A stretch of DNA of 64,000 nt. Origin: Methylobacter sp. GTDB lineage: Bacteria > Pseudomonadota > Gammaproteobacteria > Methylococcales > Methylomonadaceae. Under the pieces are notes generated by a model. It made no database searches, was not told the DNA's origin, and saw only the letters and a program-made list of their open reading frames with translations. The stretch is from assembly GCA_028716975.1 (NCBI GenBank), contig JAQUOU010000024.1, forward strand, positions 1-64,000. Direction: 5' to 3'. Both the position numbers and the translations under genes were made by a program. Shown here in pieces: positions 37,301 to 47,344 of this stretch; the first letter of the stretch is position 1; each line of letters starts with the position of its first letter.

Positions 37301-37493
37301 CCGTGACCAGGGAAGTCATCACGTCCGGGCTGGCGCCGGGATACAATGTAACTATCTGAATCGTCGGATAATCCACCTGAGGCAAGGCTGAAATCGGCAG
37401 CGACCGGTAGGCAATAATTCCAACCAACAGGAGCGCAATCATTAACAGGGAAGTGGCAACCGGCCTTAAGATGAAAATGCGTGAAGGATTCAT
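34377..37493 (-). CDS. mdtB: RND efflux transporter, MdtB-type subunit
   Basis: The 1038-residue HAE1-type RND pump subunit has the acid pair [21 protein letters not shown] in TM4 and the large periplasmic loops. The two pump genes are about 50 per cent alike by eye. MdtBC-type pumps use a mixed trimer and are related in E. coli to BaeSR control; no two-component gene is near. It starts 50 bases after the adaptor gene stops. The order adaptor, MdtB, MdtC, outer-membrane factor matches mdtABC with the mdtD position taken by a NodT-type duct. Confidence 0.88.
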   Translation of the reverse strand: MNPSRIFILRPVATSLLMIALLLVGIIAYRSLPISALPQVDYPTIQIVTLYPGASPDVMTSLVTAPLERQLGQLPGLKQMSSSSSGGASVIVLQFDLSLNLEIAEQEVQAAINAANNFLPTDLPMPPIYSKVNPADAPILTLAISSSSLPLSKVEDLVDTHLAQKLAQLPGVGLVSISGGQRPAVRIQANPTSLAAYGLSLDDLRTAIANANVNQPKGMFDGPTRAAIIDANDQLRSAAEYESLIIAYRNGSPVRLIDVADARDGTENVRLAAWANGKAAVIVNIQRQPGTNVIEVVDRIKQLLPQLQETLPTAVEVKALTDRTTTIRASVHAVQTELLFAVALVVMVIFLFLRNASATVIPGVAVILSLIGTFSVMYLAGFSINNLTLMALTIATGFVVDDAIVVIENITRYLEKGESPLQAALKGSEQIGFTVISLTLSLIAVLIPLLFMGDVVGRLFHEFAITLAVSILISGMVSLTLTPMMCAKMLRPVSEERGGRFYHASGRFFEKAIEGYSKILDRVLEHQGATLLVAIATLALTVVLYIFVPKGFFPIQDTGVIQGISEAPQTISFTAMAERQQALTKLILEDPAVANVSSFIGVDGTNPTLNSGRLLISLKPLAARGISASEVILRLQPRLEQVQGINLFLQPVQDLTIENRVSRTQYQFTLETADPLELSRWTGQLVARLSQNPELADVVSDIQDQGLQVFVAIDRNTASRLGVTTAAIDNALYNAFGQRLVSTIFTQSNQYRVVLEVRPEYRAGPYSLDDIRVASSNGTQVPLSAIATISEQPASLVVNHLGQFPAATVSFNLAPGVALGDAVKSIEAARQEIGLPLSVQTNYQGATLAFSASLSNTLWLILAAIITVYIVLGVLYESYIHPVTILSTLPSAGVGALLALNMAGTDLGIISIIGIILLIGIVKKNAIMIIDFALEAERKEGKPPREAIYQACLLRFRPIMMTTMAALLSALPLMMGTGEGSELRHPLGITMVGGLILSQLLTLFTTPVIYLAFDSLARRLAGNPEAHRNSQDPAKIKP

Positions 37494-37542
37494 GGGCTAT
37501 CTACAGCTTGGGAAAACGAGCAGCCAAAATGAGAATACATAC

Positions 37543-38811
37543 TCACCGCTCGTTACCGGCAACCGGCATAGAAGGATTAACGGTATTTGCCGGAAGAATA
37601 GAGGTATCACCGCGAGAAAGATCAGGTTGTCGAGTAACAAGTTCCACTTTCGCTCCCTCACGCAATTTATCGGCGCCATCCACTACGATCTGCTCATTGG
37701 GCTTAAGACCTTCCAGTACAACAACCTTTTCGCCTTCGGAAGGGCCCAATTTCACCGGCCGTACAGTCACCGAGTGATTTTCCTTTATTACGGCATAAAC
37801 AAAAGTACCCGGTATTCCTCTTTGAATCGCGGAAGCAGGTATAATCGTCGTCCCCCGCAATATATTCAGAACCATCCTGACATTAACGAACTGGTTTGAG
37901 AAAAGATTCCTGTCTTCATTATCAAATTGACCTTTGAGCTTAATCGTTCCCGTGGTCGGGTCAATCTGGTTGTCCACTGCTACCAAACGTCCTTGGGCAA
38001 GCCTGGTCTTGCTTCTGCGGTCGTAAGCCTCAATCGGCAAAGTCTCGCCTGTATGCAGCCGTTCCATCACTGCCGGCAAATCATCTTCCGGTAAAGTGAA
38101 CACCACGGCTATAGGCTGGATCTGTGTGATGACTACCAGTCCGTTGGTATCCGTAGCTTTTACGATATTGCCCTGGTCCACCAGCCGCAAACCCAAACGT
38201 CCGGTTACCGGAGCCGTAATTCGAGAATAGCTTAGCTGTAGCTTGGCGTTTTCAACCATGCCCCGATCTGTTTCTACAATCCCCTGGTATTGTTTGACCA
38301 GTGACTCCTGGGTAACGGTTTGCTGCGCGGCTATTGAATCCTGCTCCAACAATGTTTTATACCGCTGCAAATCGATCTGCGCATTTCTCAACAGAGCTTC
38401 ATCGCGCACCAGTTGTCCTTTGGCTTGCATAAGCTGCACCTGGAAAGCGCGCGGGTCAATTTGAGCCAGCAGATCGCCTTCGCGAACCATTTGACCTTCC
38501 TTGAAAGCCACGCGGACAAGTTCTCCATCAACGCGTGATTTCACCGTGACCGTCCTTAAAGCCGTAACCGTTCCCAACCCGGTCAGGTAAAGCGGAAAAT
38601 CGCCTTGACCGGCTGCTTCAGCTACCACCGCTACGGGCGAATCAGCGTGGTTATATTTTCCTGATTTTCTGCGAAGTTCATCTGCCGGTTTATTGTGGTT
38701 AATAAAATAGCCGGCTATTGCAATCAAAAGAATTAGAGCTGACCAAGCTAACCAATGGTATTTTCGTTTCGTTTTCGCCGGTGGTAACTCTTTGTCTTCT
38801 CCTTGCGTCAT
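37543..38811 (-). CDS. mdtA: RND efflux periplasmic adaptor, MdtA type
   Basis: The 422-residue membrane-fusion protein has one N-terminal TM (WLAWSALILLIAIAGYF), a biotinyl-lipoyl half (GQGDFPLYLTGLGTVTALRTVTVKSRVDGEL), a coiled hairpin (MQAKGQLVRDEALLRNAQIDLQRYKTLL) and a beta-barrel. It connects the RND pump to the outer-membrane duct. ATG 38811 is preferred over an upstream GTG (38826). It heads the efflux operon. A 379-base gap separates it from the divergent tolC gene. Confidence 0.88.
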   Translation of the reverse strand: MTQGEDKELPPAKTKRKYHWLAWSALILLIAIAGYFINHNKPADELRRKSGKYNHADSPVAVVAEAAGQGDFPLYLTGLGTVTALRTVTVKSRVDGELVRVAFKEGQMVREGDLLAQIDPRAFQVQLMQAKGQLVRDEALLRNAQIDLQRYKTLLEQDSIAAQQTVTQESLVKQYQGIVETDRGMVENAKLQLSYSRITAPVTGRLGLRLVDQGNIVKATDTNGLVVITQIQPIAVVFTLPEDDLPAVMERLHTGETLPIEAYDRRSKTRLAQGRLVAVDNQIDPTTGTIKLKGQFDNEDRNLFSNQFVNVRMVLNILRGTTIIPASAIQRGIPGTFVYAVIKENHSVTVRPVKLGPSEGEKVVVLEGLKPNEQIVVDGADKLREGAKVELVTRQPDLSRGDTSILPANTVNPSMPVAGNER

Positions 38812-39190
38812 CAGTAATCCAGTCACACGTCTTGTTAAATAAGGGTAAAATCGATCAATCCGGATTTACGTTAGTTTGCTGTTCATGGGTTTAGTATAAC
38901 GATTAAAATCACAAGCACTATGCAGCAATTGTGAAAGAAATGTGTAAGCTGTTAACCAGGGGGCTGTTTGCGGATATGATAATTGAGACGATGAATGCAC
39001 TCTTCAAACCAAACTAAAATACGGAGAGTCGCTATTTTATTGATCGGCGCCGAGTGCTTGGCATAGGCAGAAACCCAACTCATGCGTTATATTGGCACGA
39101 ATAAAAAGATACAACTAAAATATAAAATATTATTTATCACTTCCCCATTTAAATTGGTAAGGGGACTCATCGTTAAAAGCTAATTAAATC
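38812..39190. other. Divergent intergenic region, mdtA/tolC
   Basis: The 379 bases between the two divergent efflux genes must hold both promoters. I found no strong inverted repeat or operator-like palindrome that I could assign to a repressor. It is AT-rich toward the tolC side (39100-39190). Confidence 0.4.
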
Positions 39191-40561
39191 ATGACCAGGA
39201 ACTCTGTAGTAAAAAAACTCATCGGCTTTGTCATTCTTATTTTAACTGGAATTCCGCATTTAGAAGCTCAAAATTTATTGGAAACTTATGAGCTTGCCTT
39301 GCAAAATGATCCTGTGCTAAAGCAAGCCCAAGCTAACCAATCTGCCTTTGGTGAATCAAAAGATCAAAGTATTGCACGGTTCCTGCCAAATATTTCGGCA
39401 ACAGGCTCGAGCAATAGAATTGTTCAAACTAATACTAAAACCGGAATTGATCAAAGCGGACTTGATCTTATTACTTTAGCATTCCCGTCTAAACAGGAAT
39501 ACTGGAACAATACTATCAGTGTTAATTTAACTCAGCCGATCTTTCATTGGGATTATTGGGTGCAATTAAGTCAGTCCGACAATAAAATAGCCCAAGCCGA
39601 AGCCGACTATCAGGCAGCATTGCAGAATCTGATGGTTAAAACAACCCAAGCCTATTTTAATATTTTATCTGCCCAGGATAATCTCGAATTTACCATCGCA
39701 GAAAAACAGGCTATTTCGAGACAACTTGAACAGGCTAAACAACAGTTTGAAGTCGGTCTTATAGCGATAACTGATGTCAATGAGGCGCAGGCAGGCTTCG
39801 ACCAAGCCGGGGCAAATGAAATAGAAGCGGCGAATAATCTCGATAATCAAAAAGAGGCATTAAGGGAAATCATCGGCGAAAACGATGCATTGCTAAATTC
39901 TTTGGGTAAGCAACTGCCCTTATCCAAGCCTGATCCGGTTGACATTAAAGTCTGGAGCGAGGTTGCTGAAGCTAATAACTTCAGTATAATTTCTGCCTTT
40001 AATCAGGCGGAGGCTTCGCGTAAATCCATAGCTTTGCAGCGTAGCGGCCATTTCCCCAGGCTGGATCTGGTAGCTTCCTATGGACAGGCTGATAATACCA
40101 GCGTATTCGGTATTCGAGGCGATACAAAAAGTGTGGGTATCCAATTTAATGTCCCCCTGTTTGCAGGAGGTGCGGTAAACTCACGAACCCGGCAGGCAAG
40201 CTATGAGTACGAAGCGGCTAAAGAAAAATTAAATGAGGTCAAACGCTCGGTAAAGCGTCAGGTAAAAGATGCTTATCGCGGGGTGGTTTCAAATATTAGC
40301 CGCGTGGAAGCCCTGAGCGCTACTGTATTATCAGCGGAGAGCGCTTTGGAAGCCACAGAAGCGGGTTTTGAAGTAGGTACTCGAACGATGGTGGATGTAT
40401 TGAACGAGCAACGAAATTTATTTCGGGCAAAACGGGATTTTTCACGCAGCCGCTACGATTACTTGATCAATAGTATTAAGTTAAAGCAGGCATCCAGCAA
40501 TCTTACTCTAAATGATCTTGAGCAAATCAACCGTATATTGATGACAAAACAAGAGCAATAA
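39191..40561 (+). CDS. tolC: TolC-family outer-membrane channel
   Basis: The 456-residue TolC-type protein has a signal peptide (LIGFVILILTGIPHLEA) and the start LLETYELALQNDPVLKQAQA, as in E. coli TolC. Two OEP repeats follow, with the coiled segment DNKIAQAEADYQAALQNLMVKTTQAYFNIL and a C-terminal RSRYDYLINSIKLKQAS. It should form the trimeric channel shared by type I secretion and several RND or MFS pumps. It is single and divergent from the mdtABC operon. The C-terminus stops 11 bases from that of comEC, which converges on it. Confidence 0.92.
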   Translation: MTRNSVVKKLIGFVILILTGIPHLEAQNLLETYELALQNDPVLKQAQANQSAFGESKDQSIARFLPNISATGSSNRIVQTNTKTGIDQSGLDLITLAFPSKQEYWNNTISVNLTQPIFHWDYWVQLSQSDNKIAQAEADYQAALQNLMVKTTQAYFNILSAQDNLEFTIAEKQAISRQLEQAKQQFEVGLIAITDVNEAQAGFDQAGANEIEAANNLDNQKEALREIIGENDALLNSLGKQLPLSKPDPVDIKVWSEVAEANNFSIISAFNQAEASRKSIALQRSGHFPRLDLVASYGQADNTSVFGIRGDTKSVGIQFNVPLFAGGAVNSRTRQASYEYEAAKEKLNEVKRSVKRQVKDAYRGVVSNISRVEALSATVLSAESALEATEAGFEVGTRTMVDVLNEQRNLFRAKRDFSRSRYDYLINSIKLKQASSNLTLNDLEQINRILMTKQEQ

Positions 40562-40571
40562 AACCTCCTGG

Positions 40572-42845
40572 TTAATGCTGCAGCTTCGCATTCCAGTATT
40601 TGCTTTCAGTTTCACGCATTGTTTGCAAGGTAAAGGGAGTATTTCTAAAATTAATTTGTATTGCTCCTCTGTCGGCAACATTCAGCGACTTTGCTTTTAT
40701 GTTCCGGTAACGTAACAGGACATCCTTATGAGGATGACCGAATTGATTGCGATAACCGGCTGGAATCAATACGTAAGCAGGCTGAATCGCCTGCAAAAAA
40801 GTTATTGTTGAAGAAGTGTTGCTGCCATGATGCGGCGCGATTAACACATCGGCTTTCAGATCGTTTCCATAAGTCTTAACCAGCCAGGACTCGGCTTCAG
40901 CTTCTATGTCGCCTGTCAACAAGACCGCGCCATGTTCAGATTGAATTTTTAATACGCAAGAATTATCGTTTTCAGAAACAAACTCCTGTGGCGGCGGGGA
41001 CAATAGCGTGAATTTCACCTGATCCCATATCCACGCTTGTCCTGCTGTACAAACAATCGGGGCATAGCCGCTGAGCATTTGCGGAACGCTGGTCAGCACT
41101 TCTTCGGTATGAATGCCGCGCATTAGCGACTGCGCTCCGCCGATATGATCGTTATCTCCATGGCTGATGATTAACCTGTCAATTTTCCTGATTCCCTGCC
41201 CGCGCAAAAAAGGCAGTATTACGCCCTGCCCTATATCGTATTCGGAAGAAAATTTAGCGCCCGTGTCATAGACAAGCAGATGATTTGCGGTTTGTACGAC
41301 CACTGATAGCCCTTGCCCGACATCCAGCAACGTCATACGGAAGTCGCTTGCTTCAGGTTTTTTTGCATCCGTAAAGACTAACGGTAAAAACATTATTAGG
41401 CCCAGCCAGCGGGCAGGAATTCCTCTGGGTGCAAGCAGTATCAAAATACCCGGCAATGCAAAAAATAAAGCCCAATATGAAGGCTGTGTATGGATTATCG
41501 TCGATTGCGGAATAGCCGCCAATTGCACTAATAACCACCATAACCCCTGTAAAGCCTGATCAACCCAAAATAATAGCTTGCCTGCCAGTATCGGTGAAAT
41601 AAACATAATCATGACTGACAACAGCGACAGCGGCACAACCAGAAGACTGATGACAGGCACGGCGCACAAGTTAGCCACAGGCGCAATCAGCGACACCTGT
41701 TGAAAAAACAATAGCAACAAGGGCGACAAACCGATAGAAGTTACCCAGTTTATTTTTATTGCTTCCCAAAAATATCCGGGATTGCCTAAACGCCCTGCGA
41801 TCGCATATATAATCAGGCTGACTGCGAAAAACGAAAGCCAAAAGCCTGCTGATAAAACCGCTAACGGGTCAAATAATAGAACGGCAAACAGTGCTACGGC
41901 CAATATATTAAAAGGACGTGTATTTCTTTGCCGGATAATGGCGGCCATAACAATTGCCAACATGATCAGCGAGCGCTGTGTAGGCACAGAAAAACCGGCC
42001 AGCGCGGAATAAAAGATTCCCATAGCCACGGCTGAAAATGCCGCGACTTTTTGTGGAGACCAGACTAACAGCCCCGTCCAGGCCCATATCCTGAGCGCCA
42101 GAAAATATACCAGTCCGGCAACGAGACCGATATGCGAGCCGGAAATCACTACCAGGTGGGTAGTGCCGGTTTTACGAAAAACATCCCATTGATTTTGAGT
42201 TATGCTGTTACTATCGCCAATAGTGAGGGCCTTTATCAAGGCAAGACTTTTGCTGTCGCCCAAGGTGGCGGATAACTGATCTGTGATTTTTTGCCTCAAG
42301 ACAGAAATACTGGCCAAGGCCGAATCTTGCTTCAGCAGAACGGGCTTCGGAATTGTGCGGACGTATCCGGTAGCGCCAATACCTTCAGTAAATAACCAAC
42401 GTTCATAATCGAATCCACCTGGATTCATACTGCCATGCACTTGCTTCAGCTTTACTGTAAAAGACCAATGCTGGCCAGCTTTGACTTCCTGATTGGGGTA
42501 ATACCAGCTTAATCTTAATTTGGACGGCAGATTCTGTTCAGTCGCAGTGACAATAAAATCAAAACGAACATGCCTGTCATCCTGTTCAGGCAAATCGGCA
42601 ATAGTACCTTCAATTTGAATATCAATGGCTTCCAGTTGCTTTGGAAGCTGATCGGACAGCCTGTCCAATGCAAATAAAATCGCCCATAGAATACCTGCAA
42701 TAAAAAACAGGCTTCGCCAGAAGCGCAACCATGCCATAATGCAGGCTGCAATAGCGCATGGTATTAGCCATTTAACATCCGGCAATGCGTGAAACTGTTG
42801 AACCAGCAACACGCCAGCGAGAAATGACAGGGAAGAAACAACCAT
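40572..42845 (-). CDS. comEC: ComEC/Rec2 DNA-uptake channel protein
   Basis: About 757 residues from ATG 42845; a TTG further upstream is less likely. N-terminal TMs and a DUF4131 domain lead to the competence domain (about 200-470, many TMs), then a metallo-beta-lactamase-like domain (about 510-750) with LIISHGDNDHIGGAQSL, the HxxxDHxGG metal motif, and later GDIEAEAE and APHHGS. The channel moves single-stranded DNA across the inner membrane in natural transformation. Its presence is consistent with the many recombined and inserted elements in this window. It diverges from the DUF2062 gene. Confidence 0.95.
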   Translation of the reverse strand: MVVSSLSFLAGVLLVQQFHALPDVKWLIPCAIAACIMAWLRFWRSLFFIAGILWAILFALDRLSDQLPKQLEAIDIQIEGTIADLPEQDDRHVRFDFIVTATEQNLPSKLRLSWYYPNQEVKAGQHWSFTVKLKQVHGSMNPGGFDYERWLFTEGIGATGYVRTIPKPVLLKQDSALASISVLRQKITDQLSATLGDSKSLALIKALTIGDSNSITQNQWDVFRKTGTTHLVVISGSHIGLVAGLVYFLALRIWAWTGLLVWSPQKVAAFSAVAMGIFYSALAGFSVPTQRSLIMLAIVMAAIIRQRNTRPFNILAVALFAVLLFDPLAVLSAGFWLSFFAVSLIIYAIAGRLGNPGYFWEAIKINWVTSIGLSPLLLLFFQQVSLIAPVANLCAVPVISLLVVPLSLLSVMIMFISPILAGKLLFWVDQALQGLWWLLVQLAAIPQSTIIHTQPSYWALFFALPGILILLAPRGIPARWLGLIMFLPLVFTDAKKPEASDFRMTLLDVGQGLSVVVQTANHLLVYDTGAKFSSEYDIGQGVILPFLRGQGIRKIDRLIISHGDNDHIGGAQSLMRGIHTEEVLTSVPQMLSGYAPIVCTAGQAWIWDQVKFTLLSPPPQEFVSENDNSCVLKIQSEHGAVLLTGDIEAEAESWLVKTYGNDLKADVLIAPHHGSNTSSTITFLQAIQPAYVLIPAGYRNQFGHPHKDVLLRYRNIKAKSLNVADRGAIQINFRNTPFTLQTMRETESKYWNAKLQH

Positions 42846-42918
42846 CCGGCTCCCTGGTGTTTTTGAGACTACCAAAAACCTGATAAACTAGGTCATAAAT
42901 AACCTGTATGTAATAATA

Positions 42919-43440
42919 ATGGATAAAGAATTTATACAAAAACTTATACAAAAGTTCATACCTGATCCTGATTTTTTTAAACAGCACAAGAACCTTCAAT
43001 TTCTCGGCGATAAACTGCATGAGCCTAATCTCTGGCATTTAAATCGACGATCCGTGTCTATGGCTTTTGCAGTAGGATTATTCGCAGCCTGGATTCCGAC
43101 CCCAGGCCAAATGGCTATCGCAGCAGCAGCAGCCGTTTATTACCGGGCAAATTTACCAATTTCCGTCGCCTTGGTCTGGATTACCAACCCCCTGACAATG
43201 CCGGCGCTGTTTTATTTTGCTTACCGGGTTGGGCTTTGGTTTATGAATCGCCCCTCTCCTGCAGAACAGTTTGATTTTTCAGTAAGCGGTGTATTATCGG
43301 GAATCGGAGATGTATGGGAACCATTTTTGACAGGTTGTTTTATTATGGGCACACTTTCATCGGCTACAGGCTATTTTGGAATTCAGTATTTATGGCAATC
43401 GCATATAGCCAAGAAATGGCTGGAAAGGAAGCAAAAATAA
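42919..43440 (+). CDS. DUF2062 membrane protein
   Basis: The 173-residue protein has the DUF2062 pattern HLNRRSVSMAFAVGLFAAWIP and a second segment ITNPLTMPALFYFAYRVGLWFM, with three or four hydrophobic spans. The family's role is not known; related genes are often divergent from comEC in gammaproteobacteria, as here. The start is ATG 42919. An alternative later start is not supported by a ribosome site. Confidence 0.85.
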   Translation: MDKEFIQKLIQKFIPDPDFFKQHKNLQFLGDKLHEPNLWHLNRRSVSMAFAVGLFAAWIPTPGQMAIAAAAAVYYRANLPISVALVWITNPLTMPALFYFAYRVGLWFMNRPSPAEQFDFSVSGVLSGIGDVWEPFLTGCFIMGTLSSATGYFGIQYLWQSHIAKKWLERKQK

Positions 43441-43459
43441 TTCAGGGCCTGCAGGCAGC

Positions 43460-44176
43460 TTAAAGTGAATATTCAACGGCCCTTAATTCGCTGATTGATT
43501 GCAGAATCAAGCCGTCTTCCATATGCAGAACCTTACCCATTTTTGCTGCCAGTTCATGATCGTGGGTTACAACCACCAAGCTGACATTGAGTTCTTGATT
43601 CAACTCCAGCATTAATTGATAGACCTGATCAGCTGTTTTACTGTCCAGATTTCCCGTGGGTTCATCAGCCAAAACAACCCCTGGCTTGTTTATTAACGCT
43701 CTGGCTACTGCCGCTCGCTGCCTTTCTCCGCCGGATAATTCGCCCGGCTTATGTTCGATTCGATGTCCTAGCCCTACTCTCTGCAACAATTCTATGGCTC
43801 GAACACGCGCCTCAGCCACCGAAATATCGGCTATCAGCAGAGGCATTGCGACATTCTCCAATACGGTAAACTCACCCAGAAGATGATGGGATTGATAGAT
43901 GAATCCCAGGGAACTATTTCTTAATCTGGCCAGTTTTACTGCGCTAACTTTACTAAGATTAACGCCATCCAGAATTACTTCCCCGGCAGTGGGCTTTTCC
44001 AGGCCTCCGAGCAGATGCAGTAAAGTGCTTTTGCCTGAGCCGGACGCGCCCATAATGGCAACACGCTCCCCTATTCCAATCGATAAATTAACCCCTTTTA
44101 ATACCTCAACATCCAGCTTGCCCTGCGTATAACGCTTGGTCAATTGCCGGCATTGCAAAATACTGGTCTTATTCAT
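43460..44176 (-). CDS. lolD: Lipoprotein-releasing ABC ATPase LolD
   Basis: The 238-residue ABC ATPase drives release of outer-membrane lipoproteins from the inner membrane to LolA. Walker A is GASGSGKST, the signature [15 protein letters not shown] and Walker [13 protein letters not shown]. It overlaps the lolC-type permease gene upstream by 8 bases. It is cytoplasmic and part of LolCDE. Confidence 0.95.
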   Translation of the reverse strand: MNKTSILQCRQLTKRYTQGKLDVEVLKGVNLSIGIGERVAIMGASGSGKSTLLHLLGGLEKPTAGEVILDGVNLSKVSAVKLARLRNSSLGFIYQSHHLLGEFTVLENVAMPLLIADISVAEARVRAIELLQRVGLGHRIEHKPGELSGGERQRAAVARALINKPGVVLADEPTGNLDSKTADQVYQLMLELNQELNVSLVVVTHDHELAAKMGKVLHMEDGLILQSISELRAVEYSL

Positions 44177-45416
44177 ATCTCAGGACTTCCGCCGGATTTA
44201 TTTTGGATGCCTGCCAGGCAGGGTAGAGGGTAGCTAATAATGACAGCAAAAAGGCCATGCCTGCAATCATATAGACATCCGACCAGTCCAGTTCGGAGGG
44301 TAGCTGACTGATATAATAAACGTCAGCCGCCATGAACTTAACCTGAAATAATTTTTCAATCGCTGGCACGATGGTTTCAACATTTAAAGCCAGCAAAACT
44401 CCGCCCAGAGTGCCTATCACCGTGCCCACTACTCCGATTATCGTGCCTAATACTATAAAAATACCCATCACTGAACCCGAAGTAAGGCCTTGGGTTTTGA
44501 GAATAGCTATATCGCCGCGTTTGTCCGTGACTACCATAACCAGCGTGGACACAATATTAAAAGCCGCTACTGCTACAATTAACAGCAGAATAATAAACAT
44601 TACTCGTTTTTCAGTTTGAATGGCCCTAAAAAAGTTATTATGCGCCAGTGTCCAGTCACTCACCTGATATTCGTTTTCAAAAAAAGTAGCCATGGTCCGG
44701 GTTATTTTAGGAGCATCAAACAAATCATCCAGCTTGATCCGCAAACCTGAAACGGCATGGTCCATACGAAATAGTTTAGCCGCATCCTCAATATGAATAA
44801 TCGCCATATTGCGATCATATTCATACATCCCCACTTGAAAAATACCAACTACCGTAAAACGCCGCATTCTCGGTACAATACCGGCCGGTGTGGAATTAAT
44901 TTGCGGACTAATAACAGTAATTTTATCGCCCATCATGACACCTAAATAGCTGGCCAGCTCAGCGCCTAAAACAATGCCATACTCACCGGAAATTAGATCG
45001 GACAGTTTGCCTGCTTTCATATTATTGCCGACTTCCGATACTTTCGATTCATAGTCCGGCATAATCCCGTTCAGCATGGTCCCGCTCACGCGCCGATCGG
45101 CATTGATCATTACCTGTCCGCTAATAAACGGAGCCGAACCCTCCACGTGCGGATAACCTTTTAATTTTTGATCCAGCTCTTGCCAATTACCCAATTGACC
45201 ATAAAGTCCGGTTATGGTGGCATGTGAAGTCATGCCCAGGATACGATGACGTAATTCGGCTTCGAAGCCATTCATCACAGACAAGACGGTAATCAGCGCA
45301 GTGACGCCCAGGGCAATTCCCAAAACGGAAGTTAAAGTAATGAAGGAAATGAATTGCGTACGACGTTTAGCCCGCGTATAGCGCAAGCCGATATACAAAA
45401 TAAGAGGTTTGAACAT
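44169..45416 (-). CDS. lolC: Lipoprotein-releasing permease LolC/LolE
   Basis: The 415-residue permease has one N-terminal TM ([33 protein letters not shown]), a large periplasmic loop and three C-terminal TMs with the FtsX domain ([13 protein letters not shown]). Only one permease gene is present, so the complex may be a homodimer of the LolF type as described in several gammaproteobacteria. It starts 23 bases after the Fur gene stops, on the same strand. Confidence 0.93.
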   Translation of the reverse strand: MFKPLILYIGLRYTRAKRRTQFISFITLTSVLGIALGVTALITVLSVMNGFEAELRHRILGMTSHATITGLYGQLGNWQELDQKLKGYPHVEGSAPFISGQVMINADRRVSGTMLNGIMPDYESKVSEVGNNMKAGKLSDLISGEYGIVLGAELASYLGVMMGDKITVISPQINSTPAGIVPRMRRFTVVGIFQVGMYEYDRNMAIIHIEDAAKLFRMDHAVSGLRIKLDDLFDAPKITRTMATFFENEYQVSDWTLAHNNFFRAIQTEKRVMFIILLLIVAVAAFNIVSTLVMVVTDKRGDIAILKTQGLTSGSVMGIFIVLGTIIGVVGTVIGTLGGVLLALNVETIVPAIEKLFQVKFMAADVYYISQLPSELDWSDVYMIAGMAFLLSLLATLYPAWQASKINPAEVLRYE

Positions 45417-45439
45417 GAAGTAGATAATTTAGAGAAAAA

Positions 45440-45859
45440 TCAGGATTTTCTGCATTTAGGACAATAACCGTATAAATAAAGTCCGTGGTCGGTTAGTTCA
45501 TAACCTAGTTTTTCGGCAATTTCTTTTTGCCTGGCTTCGATAAATTCATCGGTAAACTCATCAACTTTACCGCACTTCATACAAAGAATGTGATCATGAT
45601 GAGCGCCTGTACTCAGTTCAAAGACAGAATTTCCACCTTCAAAATGATGTCTGGTTACCAGACCGGCTGCCTCAAACTGGGTTAAAACGCGATAAACCGT
45701 CGCCAACCCGATTTCTTCATCTTCGCTCAGCAGTATTTTATAAACTTTTTCAGCAGTTAAGTGATGCTCGTTAACCTGGCTTTCTAGAATTTGCAGGATC
45801 TTGACCCGAGGCAAAGTGACCTTCAGGCCTGCACTCCTTAAATCATGAGTTTCCAACAT
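45440..45859 (-). CDS. fur: Ferric uptake regulator Fur
   Basis: The 139-residue metal-dependent repressor has the winged helix (EIGLATVYRVLTQFEAAGL), the metal site HHDHILCMKCGKVDEF and a second CxxC (YCPKC). It controls iron uptake genes with Fe(II) as corepressor. It is divergent from bamE, an arrangement frequent in pseudomonads and relatives, and sits just upstream of lolC. Length is typical. Confidence 0.96.
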   Translation of the reverse strand: MLETHDLRSAGLKVTLPRVKILQILESQVNEHHLTAEKVYKILLSEDEEIGLATVYRVLTQFEAAGLVTRHHFEGGNSVFELSTGAHHDHILCMKCGKVDEFTDEFIEARQKEIAEKLGYELTDHGLYLYGYCPKCRKS

Positions 45860-46009
45860 TATTCTCCGGTTGAAGCGCTTGGGGAGCGATTTAATATATT
45901 GCGTTGCATATTGTAGCCTTTTTTAAGCATTAAAGGCATGACAGTTTTATAGGATAATCGTTTAACATCCTGTATGATTTTATTTTTTGAAATTATTTTG
46001 CAGCCTCAA

Positions 46010-46519
46010 ATGAGAAAGCCGTTTTTTTCTTTAAGCTTATTGGCAAGCCTGACTATGGTTTCCTGCACCACTATTCTAAATAATTTACCCGGTGTTTATA
46101 CCATTGATATACAACAAGGCAATATCATTGACCAGTCCATGATTGATCAACTCCGGCCCAATATGAACAAACGCCAGGTGTTGTATATAATGGGTTCACC
46201 TATGCTGGTCGATGTCTTCCATCCGCAACGCTGGGATTACATATATTCAAAACAACCGGGCGGCGAGCCTCGGGTACAAAAAAGAATCTCGTTGCTTTTT
46301 GATGAGGACAGAATCATCGCTATCCAGGGAGATTTCAAACCCAGCACCCTTCCAATTATTAAGCCATCGGAGGAAAAAACAATCGATGTGCCCAAGCGGG
46401 ATATTGAAAAAACCATGTGGGAAACTATCACAGGCCTTGTCGGCCTGGATAATACCGATGATATCTCTGAAACGGATCAATCCAATAAAAAACCAACTAC
46501 GAATGAACCACAAAGTTAA
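46010..46519 (+). CDS. bamE: Outer-membrane assembly lipoprotein BamE
   Basis: About 169 residues from ATG 46010 (an upstream in-frame start is unlikely). A lipobox (LASLTMVSC) starts the mature part. [44 protein letters not shown] matches the SmpA/OmlA fold. It belongs to the BAM complex that inserts beta-barrels. The tail beyond residue about 115 is longer and less conserved than in E. coli. The gene pair fur/bamE is divergent. Confidence 0.93.
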   Translation: MRKPFFSLSLLASLTMVSCTTILNNLPGVYTIDIQQGNIIDQSMIDQLRPNMNKRQVLYIMGSPMLVDVFHPQRWDYIYSKQPGGEPRVQKRISLLFDEDRIIAIQGDFKPSTLPIIKPSEEKTIDVPKRDIEKTMWETITGLVGLDNTDDISETDQSNKKPTTNEPQS

Positions 46520-46554
46520 AAGGTACATAAAAAACGCGTGTTTATATTCCCTTA

Positions 46555-46624
46555 AAGTAACCTCGTAAAGATACCGTTCGCGGTGAGCTTGTCGGACCGT
46601 AAATGTAACTTAATTTTTAGAGCT
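46555..46624. repeat. MITE-like repeat, short copy C
   Basis: The ends read AAAGTAACCTCGTAAAGA and AATTTTTAGAGCT, similar to those of the copies at 6864, 7571 and 61057, with a single CGTTCGCGGTGAGCTTGTCGG module inside. It lies in the 111-base gap between bamE and the convergent rnfH, and seems to be a shortened copy. Confidence 0.5.
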
Positions 46625-46630
46625 ATTGTT

Positions 46631-46918
46631 TTATATCTTTGCGGCTCGCTGCCGTCTCGCCTCTTTTGGATCATGAACTAAAGGCCGGTAAATTTCGATT
46701 CTATCGCCCTGCCTTACAATCTGATCCAGCTTGCAGACCTTGCCAAAAATACCTACTTTAGCTTCGGATAAATCAATTTCCTGAAAACGGCTTAACAGCC
46801 CCGAGGCTTTTATCGCTGTTTCGATAGTTGTGCCATCCGGTACTTTAAGCACAATTATGACTTGTTCTTCCGGTCTTGCGTAAGCCACTTCAACAACAAT
46901 TAATGTTTCCTCAACCAT
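46631..46918 (-). CDS. rnfH: RnfH-family ubiquitin-like protein (RatB)
   Basis: The 95-residue beta-grasp protein has VEVAYARPEEQVIIVLKVPDGTTIETAI and QGDRIEIYRPLVHDPKEARRQRA, the family's C-terminal signature. ATG 46918 overlaps the end of ratA by 8 bases; the upstream GTG is less likely. It is the usual partner of ratA next to smpB and bamE. Its function is not established. Confidence 0.92.
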   Translation of the reverse strand: MVEETLIVVEVAYARPEEQVIIVLKVPDGTTIETAIKASGLLSRFQEIDLSEAKVGIFGKVCKLDQIVRQGDRIEIYRPLVHDPKEARRQRAAKI

Positions 46919-47342
46919 AAACTTGTTTAGCACGCATGGTAAAAGAACTTACCATAGTGTTGCATATTTGATTGAATACCGCGCCAAATGCCAAGCTCGC
47001 CAGCATTCCCGACATTTCGAACTCCAGATCCAGGGAAATTTTGCTGGCATCTTCACGTAGCGGCATAAAGACCCATTTACCTTCCAGATAAGAAAAAGGT
47101 CCGTCTAAAAGTGAGACGGTGATTCTACCGCCTGTGTCAATCAGGTTTCGCGTAGAAAAACTTTTTTTGAAACCACCTTTAGCGATCAATAATTCCGCCT
47201 CAATAAAATCATCTTCGCACTTAATAATCCTGCTACCGCCACACCAGGGTAAAAACTTGGGGTAGGATTCAATATCATTGACCAGATCAAACATCTGCCT
47301 TGCGGAAAATTTGACCAATGCGCTTTTTTGAACGACCGTCAT
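46911..47342 (-). CDS. ratA: RatA/Coq10-like START-domain protein
   Basis: The 143-residue START-like protein begins MTVVQKSALVKFSARQMFDLVNDIESYPKFLPWC and has FNQICNTMVSSFTMRAKQVYG at its end. In E. coli RatA affects 70S assembly; the Coq10 relation points to ubiquinone binding. ATG 47342 fits the family; a longer frame upstream runs into the transporter gene. It shares an operon with rnfH. Confidence 0.93.
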   Translation of the reverse strand: MTVVQKSALVKFSARQMFDLVNDIESYPKFLPWCGGSRIIKCEDDFIEAELLIAKGGFKKSFSTRNLIDTGGRITVSLLDGPFSYLEGKWVFMPLREDASKISLDLEFEMSGMLASLAFGAVFNQICNTMVSSFTMRAKQVYG

Positions 47343-47344
47343 GC